Source of the DNA: Tenodera sinensis
Taxonomy: Eukaryota > Arthropoda > Insecta > Mantodea > Mantidae
DNA length: 64,000 nt
NCBI GenBank assembly: GCA_030765045.1
Contig: CM060964.1
Coordinates: 167,573,615-167,637,614, forward strand
Direction: 5' to 3'
Below, in pieces: positions 57,642 through 64,000 of the stretch; within the stretch, counting starts at the first letter, position 1; every line of letters starts with the position of its first letter. A program made the position numbers and the translations under genes. Below the pieces are notes generated by a model that was not told the origin of the DNA, did no database searches, and saw nothing but the letters and a program-made list of their open reading frames with translations.

Positions 57642-57815
57642 CCCTCTCTCCGCCTGTATTTGATCCTCGTGGCCGAAATAGTTGGGCATGACTGTTAAGT
57701 TATAACCGATGCCCTGACAAAGGTGTATGGCGATCTTCTCGCATTTGTGAGCAACAATTTGACGGTCGCAGATAGCCAAGAACAACAGCAAGACCTGAAT
57801 AATCCAGGACGACAT
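57642..57815 (-). CDS. Frizzled-family Wnt receptor, first coding exon
   Basis: From the ATG at 57815 the exon encodes 58 residues. A signal peptide (SSWIIQVLLLFLAICDRQIV) is followed by the start of a Frizzled cysteine-rich domain: CEKIAIHLCQGIGYNLTVMP, then NYFGHEDQIQAERG. The hallmarks C-x6-C, Y-N-x-T-x-x-P-N, GH-x-x-Q-x-x-A fit Frizzled proteins, which bind Wnt at the cell surface; secreted Frizzled-related proteins and Smoothened fit less well. The frame can be extended two codons upstream, but the first would be GTG, so the ATG with G at -3 is the likely start. The exon ends at 57642, immediately before GTAAGT, in phase 0. The open frame beyond the donor is intron. Which Frizzled (for example 3, 4 or another) I cannot say. 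Expected later parts (FFLC, the seven membrane helices) were not found in the window. Confidence 0.87.
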
Positions 57816-58110
57816 CGCCACTCGCTGGGTGCATACAGTCTCTAATCCGCTCCATTCACTTCCCCTCTACTCGGCAGACAAAAGCACTTTGCCGTCCGAC
57901 CGGTCCACTGTCGGAGCTTCGCAGGTCTGAATCAAAGGATCGGAACTTCTCGGTTATGTTCGTCCCTCCTTTGAGGTGGATAACCACCCGTAAGAGACTT
58001 AGGAACTTCTCTTTCTGCCGCTTCTGTTGCCGTTGTAAACATCTTTCCCGGGATTTTATGGTCCGCAAGTCTTCAACTCTATGGCCCTCTCTTTTTTATT
58101 TTCCTCAGTT
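57816..58110 (-). promoter_or_regulatory. Likely 5' UTR and promoter of the Frizzled-type gene
   Basis: Directly upstream of the Frizzled ATG the base composition changes to clearly more GC than the surroundings (about 57830-58090). This is usual for 5' UTRs of developmental genes. No TATA box was seen. A 70-codon frame here is probably chance. An upstream non-coding exon is possible. Confidence 0.45.
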
Positions 58111-58114
58111 AGTT

Positions 58115-58530
58115 ACACATATGTATACATCACGACAATTGGTATAATCACATACCTAACATGAGCGCATTTCAAAATAGCAGAACACAAGATAAACCAA
58201 CCCTTTGTCTCAGTTTAACAGATTTCAACACGAAAAAGTTTAACATTTTGAGCAGTAATTTATTTAAAACAAGTTCGCAAAAGGTTTAACTTTGTTTATA
58301 AAGAAACATTTCTTCACTTAGTTGCTGTGGTAATGTTGGGGGCAGCAAAAACGTTTTTATACAAGCTATTAAAAGGTATTGAATATTTTGAATGCAATAG
58401 TATTAATCAAAGCAGGAGGAAAGGTAGAATATTATGGGCCATAACAGTAAACTATTCTGAGAGAGATCTTAACTTGTTTGCGTACTTTCCGCACTATGAA
58501 TAGAAAATTAGGTAGTTATCAAACCTAATT
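58115..58530. other. No gene recognised
   Basis: AT-rich upstream flank of the Frizzled exon, without a coding signal. Confidence 0.4.
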
Positions 58531-58772
58531 TGTGTGTGTGTGTGTTTGTGTGTTTGTGTTTGTGTGTGTTTAACGCTCGCTTTTACTACATACGGCACCA
58601 CAGGCGGTGACACTGATGATACATGGAATGAAGATGGAGCACCAGTGGAATGAGACGGCGGGGGAAACCTTGAGGAAACCTGCCCCAGCGCCACTTCGTC
58701 CACCAGAAATCTCACATGCGGGCCGCTATGGTGAGAAGCCAATGGTCTAACCACTCGGATACGGCGCGGCCT
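58531..58772 (-). repeat. tRNA-headed SINE, family F, copy 2, with GT tail
   Basis: Minus-strand head GGCCGCGCCGTATCCGAGTG, GTTAGACCATTGG, with a box A and a decayed box B. The body has GGACGAAGTGGCGCTGGGG, GTTTCCTCAAGGTTTCCCCC and CACCGCCTGTGGTGCC. On the plus strand a (GT)n tract lies at 58531-58562. Similar to 54070-54362. Confidence 0.8.
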
Positions 58773-58989
58773 TATCAAACCTAGAAATAATTGTACTTGC
58801 ACCTGCCTGGACTTCTGCAGGTATGAAGTTCTTGTAAGAATTCACGTGCGATATATACTTGTAAGATTGTCTTTTCTTTCGTGTTTTGTTGCTTTGCTCT
58901 ATTTTGTTTTATTGATGGTCGAACAGCAGCTACAAAGACATTCAGATGTAGGTTCTGATTAGACATGAAGTCTGATGAATTCAAGGGGT

Positions 58990-59105
58990 GGCCCTTGGGG
59001 GGGGGGGGGGATGCCCCCGGAAATTAAAAGCCTCCTCCGAGAAATGCATACTTATTTGTTCATTTATATATCATGAGCAATATCCCCCCCCCCCCCCCCC
59101 GTCAA
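58990..59105. repeat. G tract and C tract pair
   Basis: A run of 13 or more G near 58998 and a run of about 18 C near 59084 flank 70 bases. The pair could fold as a hairpin. Possibly an assembly-sensitive spot. Confidence 0.7.
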
Positions 59106-59165
59106 GCTTAATATCCCCCCGCCCTCACCCCGGAGGAAAGTGGCTGTATTCATCATCGCATGAAG

Positions 59166-59372
59166 TAGCTAGTAGAATGTATAAACTTAGGCTTTCATGG
59201 CCGGTGTCCTGACTACTAGGTATGTTTATTTCTTTCGGGATTGTAGACCGTGGTCTAGAAGGCATTATAGTTACCAACGTTTCGCCAAGTACTGCGCTTG
59301 GCATCTACAATGCCTTCTAGAACATGTCCTTCAATCCCGAAAGAAATAAACATACCTAATAGCTAGTAAAAT
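59166..59372 (-). mobile_element. Small retroinsert with hammerhead-like fold and 13-bp target duplication
   Basis: TAGCTAGTAGAAT (59166-59178) and TAGCTAGTAAAAT (59360-59372) flank an insert of about 181 bases. Inside, TAGGTATGTTTATTTCTTTC, GGGATTG at 59217-59243 is exactly inverted at the right end (59332-59358). An inner 13-bp stem is TCTAGAAGGCATT / AATGCCTTCTAGA. Between them, on the minus strand, lie TTGTAGAT, the hairpin GCCAAG/CTTGGC, then GAAAC, a GTT/AAC mini-stem and TAT. This order follows a hammerhead ribozyme (CUGANGA, stem II, GAAA, short stem III, UH), with two changed core bases, as in Penelope-like elements. Activity is doubtful. Confidence 0.6.
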
Positions 59373-59799
59373 ATTCATAGGGCAGTAACTGTGGCTCCTA
59401 GTAACTGTCTCGCGCTTTTGTTATACACAATGTGACGATTCTCCAAGCTACAATCAAAGTTTCTTTCCCAATAGTAACTACGCAATTGTTCATACAATGT
59501 GAAGGGTTTATTTTTCCAGAAAGGAAGTTCATCATTAGCAAATAACACAAACAACACGCAGTGGATTGACGAAAGGGCCGTTAAAGCATACTTAGAAGTT
59601 TACCTGTTCCAATGTCTTTAAAGAAAATATTTTATTTATTGCGAAATGAAGAATACGTAATCCTGCCAGCAGTCTCTGCTGCAACTGCAGCAATGCGTTA
59701 AACGGTCAGGAGTATTCACTGGTTACCAACTTTTTGCAACTGGTGTCCTCATTTATAAGTGAAGTAGTTTATCTGTCCCTACAGTTATTATCAATGCAC

Positions 59800-60085
59800 G
59801 AGGTTTAACTTGGCACTTTCTGCACTATCCTTGTCTAGCTCGGGCTGTGGCTTTCTTTCCTTGAAACGGTCTACTTCTACCCAATACCTGCGGCGGTATG
59901 AGGGTAAGCACGCATCAGTGGTGCTTGAACTCTTAGAAGTGAAGTAAATGTGACAATGGAGAAGGATCACCCGCCACTGGTCTGTCTACCCTGCCTGGCT
60001 CGCCATAAAAGAATGGCGGCTTAGAAAGAGATGGAGAACACCCATTTCTTTCTCTTTCTAAAAAGTAAGTACCAAGTTAAACCTC
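59800..60085. mobile_element. MITE-like element, 286 bp, with short TIRs
   Basis: The left end GAGGTTTAACTTGGCACTTT (59800-59819) and the inverted right end GAGGTTTAACTTGGTACTTA (60066-60085) differ at two or three places. There is no long frame inside. The flanks do not show a clean target duplication. Confidence 0.65.
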
Positions 60086-60089
60086 ATCT

Positions 60090-60490
60090 GCAAGTCCACA
60101 AATTTCCTTCGAACGCTTAAAACTGAGAATTCATTAGAACAAAAACTGTATTTCAAAATTCACAACAGCACATTATATAATTAAAATAACTCAGAAGGTG
60201 AGACTAAACAAGATTTTTAAATTGATATATAAGAAAAATATGGTGAACAAAATATCTACTTCTAGTTATAGTTCTGATCCAAAATTGTGGTCTAAGAAAG
60301 CTTTAATAAAATAAATAAAAAGCTTAACGCAGTTATTTGCACTCTCATTAATGTTACGGAAACATAGGAAGAATACTTTGAATTGAGGTGCACAGGAACA
60401 ACGGCGGAAGTTCCACGGAAGCTGTAGCAGCGCTGCTTCCCTTAAACACTTCATGTTTTCCTAGCTTCATATTTATTACTAGTAGCTTAT
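60090..60490. other. No gene recognised
   Basis: AT-rich, no coding signal. Confidence 0.4.
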
Positions 60491-60493
60491 TAC

Positions 60494-60665
60494 TAGAGCT
60501 CGGATTTTTAGGTAAATGAATATTTTGTTTGCGTCCTAATACGAACTGAGTTTAATATTCTGGATATTCATACCGGAGCTAATATTTTAAGGTTTATTGC
60601 AAATAAAAAGGCATATTTTCTGATATTTTTATGCAAATAAATGAGGAGCATCGTTTCAAAACACG
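60494..60665 (+). repeat. Possible hAT terminal region related to copy A
   Basis: TAGAGCTCGGATTTTTAGGT starts with the same ten bases as the inverted right TIR of hAT A1 (TAGAGCTCGGAAGTTCATGC). It is followed by AT-rich sequence with GGCATATTTTCTGATATTTT-like subterminal words. No transposase is attached. Confidence 0.45.
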
Positions 60666-61035
60666 ATAAGTCCACACATAACAATTTTACAGGAAAGCCG
60701 AAAATGTAATAATTTCTAAAGTAAACAATGGTTTTGAACTCTGTAACTCTTTTTCGACTGTTTGAAATAATACAATTCTGAAACCAATTTAATGTAATAA
60801 TTATGCATATTAGAAGTAGACATACAGAAAATCCTAACTATGTATAATCGCTCCACCCTTAGGCCCGCACTTGATGTGAACACAAGCCGTCAACAACTAA
60901 CTCGCGATACGCCGAAACCAAAGCACACCATAAAATATAGTACCTTAAATATTGGCAATTATCTGTGAGTTTTCAAGATGTACGATAATCCTGGTAAAGA
61001 CTACTTAAATGTAACGTGATATTTCTAAAATTCCT
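60666..61035. other. No gene recognised
   Basis: AT-rich, no coding signal or repeat boundary seen. Confidence 0.4.
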
Positions 61036-61038
61036 AAG

Positions 61039-61308
61039 TAAATATCGTTCTGTTGCAACATAAATACGAGATATGAGTCCACGTGGTGTTTGTTTTGTGT
61101 TAGTCGCAGGTGATAACATCAGGTTATCGCGGAGTGATACAAGGGGCGGATTTAAGGCTGGATGGAGTATAGTAAATATTGTTCTGTTGCATCATAAACA
61201 CGAGGCATGAGTCCACGTGGCGTTTGTTTGTGTTAGTCGCAGATGATACGAACATCAGGTTATCGCGAAGGGATACAAGGGGTGGATCTAAGGCTGAATG
61301 GAGTATAG
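61039..61308 (+). repeat. Tandem duplication, two units of about 134 bp
   Basis: TAAATATCGTTCTGTTGCAA at 61039 returns as TAAATATTGTTCTGTTGCAT at 61173. GAGTCCACGTGG, TGTTAGTCGCAG, CATCAGGTTATCGCG and TGGAGTATAGT occur in both units. The units differ by scattered substitutions, so the duplication is not recent. Confidence 0.9.
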
Positions 61309-61309
61309 T

Positions 61310-62080
61310 GGCCATGTGTTCTTAATATATAGCGTTTCACTCTTAGAAGACAGTATGGAGTTAAATGGGACATCTCTGTCTCTATCTAGCGCATACAAGT
61401 TGCCATTAGCCGCGTCCTTTTCTACCCTCGCTCTGTTGCCACATTCCTAATAGCATGGTATAAATATTCATTTGTTATAAATTTCAGGTTTGAACACATT
61501 ATCCGATGCAGAATTTTTTTCTCTATCAGGTTATATCCTTTTCAGAGTCATTATACATTTCTATAGGTCCAAATTTCTTCAGAAAACGTTTTTTTCAATA
61601 GAAGTCCGATATTTGCTGTTTCTATACTCATCACGCACTAACTAACAAACTAACTGCTAGAATGCGTCTATATTTTTTTCTTAGGTAGAGTAAACTATAG
61701 TGCTACTACCTGCCTACTTTGAATTCTCTATGTTTACCCAGTTAAGGGTTATAATTTTTTAAATTAAATGTTTTCGGAAAATTTTATATCTGTGCACTGC
61801 AAAAGTTACGCAGTGTGAAACTTTTTTGTTATTGAGTTTACATCAGGGAACCAGCGAGAACAAATGTTGAGGAAGGTTGGAGAAAGTTTTTAAAATAAAC
61901 CAAAAGGCAGTAACCTCTTTCTTTTATCCAATAAGGCAAACAAAAGGTATTCATCTATTCAGCGTCAGGCCTGACACAGACGATAGTATAAGGAGCAGCA
62001 CTAACATTAGTTCGAAAGAAGCCGTGTGTGTAACTGTGAGCTGTTATTGCGTTATTTGTTTAATATTTTTGTAAATATTT
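61310..62080. other. No gene recognised
   Basis: AT-rich. The 65-codon frame at 61877 resembles no family I know. Confidence 0.4.
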
Positions 62081-62086
62081 GTAGTT

Positions 62087-62775
62087 ATGGAGGGGGAAGC
62101 TAGGAAGAGACGATATGTTGGTAAATTAAGAAGTAAGGAACGCCAAATAATTATGAATGTGTTAGATTATTTTTGAAGTAAAATGCGTGTAAGTAAGGCA
62201 GTAAAAGAAACAGCTAAGGCTATCGGGTGTTCAGAAGCAGTAGTGTATAGGATTAAAAAGGAACTAATGAAAGGACCTCTAAGAACGCCATTGAAAAAGA
62301 AAGCAAAAGGGGCGGGACTACACAAAACGCTAGGTTAACGCAATATGATTGAATAGTGCAAGGTGGAGTGCGGCGAATTGTTCATTCTTTACAGTTTGCA
62401 AATATTCCACCCACGCTGAATATAATTTTGTCACAGTTCAACAGTGATGAGACCGTACCAAATTTCTCAAGGGCCACTCTGATTTGGGGTTCGAATATGA
62501 AAGAAAGGGTAACAAGTGCATATTAATAGAAAGAGACGACATCGATATCATCAGATGGCGACATAAATATCTAAAAGACGTAAAAGGCTTAGGGACAAGG
62601 GGAAATCAATTGTTTATACAGACGAGTCATTTGTAAATTTAGGTCATACAGTAACAAAGGCGTGGAGGGATACCAAAGTTAAAAGTGTCCGTCTCGTCAA
62701 GCAGCAATTGAAGGACTAAGTACAGGACTCAGGCCACCTCGAGTCGCTCGCGGAGAGAGATTCGCAACTAGTACA
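62087..62775 (+). pseudogene. IS630/Tc1-like DDE transposase, N-terminal two thirds, second copy
   Basis: From the ATG at 62087: MEGEARKRRYVGKLRSKERQ, then a helix-turn-helix (VSKAVKETAKAIGCSEAVVY, RIKKEL) after one stop. There is a decayed middle, then IDIIRWRHKY-like sequence and GKSIVYTDESFVNLGHTVTK, AWRDTKVKS near 62605-62680, carrying the first catalytic aspartate (YTDES). After a frameshift the next piece is KAAIEGLSTGLRPPRVARGE. This is the same family as the broken copy at 20400, which keeps the later part, so the two together cover most of one transposase. Inactive. Confidence 0.8.
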
Positions 62776-62779
62776 TGTT

Positions 62780-62995
62780 GCAACACTGCGCTCCATTTAA
62801 CGTGTACTGTCTTTTAAGGGTGAGACGCGCTTTAGTAATGTGTTATAACACCATTATATTTGACCACACGTAAAGAAAAAAGTTATATCATCATATGAGT
62901 GCACTTAGAACTTCAAACACTTGTGATTGGTAGTTTTCAGGGTGAAACAAAACTAATTTAATGATAAACTTTGAGACAGCTCTCACATTGAATTA
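62780..62995. other. No gene recognised
   Basis: Short gap between two transposon-type remnants on opposite strands. Confidence 0.4.
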
Positions 62996-62999
62996 AAAA

Positions 63000-63884
63000 C
63001 ATGTTCTTCTTCCAAACAATCATAGTCTTTATTCTCACTTCCCTCCTCCATTTGTTGTGCATCATCTTCATTCTGAATCAATCTCACATAAAAGTTTAGC
63101 TCATTGTTGCTGTACCAATCTCAACCAAAACGTTGCTTTAAAAGCTTGTGCAAATCATTCTTTTTTTTTTTTTCCAATTTGATGGGCTGTTCCACAGGCA
63201 GAACGGGGTGCTCTGCTAGTTGTTCCACTGCTATTCCTCGTTTAAGCATGTAGACAAATTTCTTGGATTTATCATTTAGTCTATACGACATTTCCATTTT
63301 CAGAGAAACGTAAAATGCATTTCCCTTCAGTTTCTATTTTAACATGACCCTTTTCATTTCCTTTATACCATCTGACTTTTTAAGTAATTGCAAAGCGTTT
63401 CATAGTCATACACAGTGGGCGAACAGCACCAACCTTAGAATATGTTTCAACATACTTCTCTAGAGTTAAAAGCTCAGAATGTTTTCTAAGATCCTTTTCC
63501 AAAACTCCAAACATCTGGTCCGCAGATAAGAAATATCATACATATTTCCTTCAGATAATCTGGAGGCTTTTTCAGCAGACACCAATAAAGCGCATGGACT
63601 ACGTGGGCATTTCTATTTTGGCCAGCACAGCCATCAGAGAAGAGCCTTAATTTGGATGCACCATCTTCAAATTGTGGTTTGCTTAGAAAATTTGTTAACG
63701 CAGAAGCAACACCGATAGCTTCATGAACTGCTTGGTTTTCATTCCAGCGATAAAGTGCTGGCGATTTATCCTCTATATCAGCGATGTACAGGATATAGAA
63801 TGATAGTTGGCGAGCATAATAGGCTTCGCCTATAGCAAGCTTAGGCAACGGTAGCACCTGCTGCAAATTGAAGCATAAGGACAT
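63000..63884 (-). pseudogene. Arthropod repeat protein with DDE-like motifs, N-terminus outside or decayed
   Basis: The longest frame (132 codons, 63486-63884) reads FNLQQVLPLPKLAIGEAYYA, RQLSFYILYIAD, then LYRWNENQAVHEAIGVASAL and KLRLFSDGCAGQNRNAHVVH. FSDGCAGQN resembles the FSD-x-C-x-GQN-x-N motif of a multi-copy arthropod protein that I believe is a transposase-type DDE protein. After the frame, pieces in other frames continue (ALQLLKKSDGIKGNEKGHVK, then IETEGKCILRFSENGNVV), as in that family, with stops and shifts. Upstream the window ends before the N-terminus is reached. The superfamily is uncertain. Probably a dead mobile-element gene. Confidence 0.65.
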
Positions 63885-64000
63885 GGTAGATGAGTCTCTC
63901 TCTCTCTCCTCATTTTGTGGAATGCCTCTGCGTTCAGTTAATGCGCAGTGAGTCCAGCTTGTAATCGTTCCTTATATGGGAATTATCTGTGACTTGCCGT

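Noticed and set aside
57816..57821. Frizzled start two codons upstream of 57815
   Set aside because: That codon is GTG on the minus strand. The ATG at 57815 directly precedes a good signal peptide.

Overview
The window is eukaryotic nuclear DNA from an arthropod, almost certainly an insect with a large, repeat-rich genome. The signs are AT-rich background, many trinucleotide and CA/GA microsatellites, tRNA-headed SINEs and decayed arthropod-type transposases. A polyneopteran such as a cockroach-like insect is a guess from the repeat style only. There are no operons or rRNA and no convincing CRISPR or functional tRNA gene. Most open frames longer than 60 codons are chance, microsatellite or transposon remnants.

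The only host gene I can recognise is on the minus strand: the first coding exon (57642-57815) of a Frizzled-family Wnt receptor, with a signal peptide, the start of the cysteine-rich domain and a GTAAGT splice donor. No later Frizzled exon is recognisable at lower coordinates, so much of the repeat-filled sequence to its left may be the first intron (inference).

The rest is layered mobile DNA. From 0 to 18 kb: a decayed hAT copy (496-1262), a Tc1 N-terminal fragment (1917-2035), and two nearly identical hAT elements (2828-5125 and 15397-17856) with terminal inverted repeats and 8-bp target duplications. Between them lie a LINE 3' end (6440-8271) split by a second hAT family, an LTR-like promoter block (about 8.9-9.5 kb), an antisense hAT fragment, a long AAT microsatellite and a decayed arthropod repeat protein (11079-12070). 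From 18 to 36 kb: another copy of the second hAT family with a LINE scrap inside it, a broken IS630/Tc1-like transposase carrying three SINE pieces, a long-TIR element, a BED-finger hAT remnant, a pogo-like transposase with an inverted zinc-finger tail, a mariner/Tc-like transposase, a Ty1/copia pol and a Tc1 C-terminal half. From 36 to 57 kb: microsatellites, SINEs, an antisense hAT, a foldback element and a hAT dimerisation domain. From 57 kb to the end: the Frizzled exon, short inverted-repeat elements (one with a hammerhead-like core), a second IS630-like transposase and part of a DDE-like repeat protein.

No complete, intact mobile element is present. The relations between pieces are nested insertions, not pathways: several younger insertions have clear target duplications, which gives a relative order of events. 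The main biological interest lies in the two sister hAT copies that share a stop codon, several unnamed repeat and foldback families, and the Frizzled exon.
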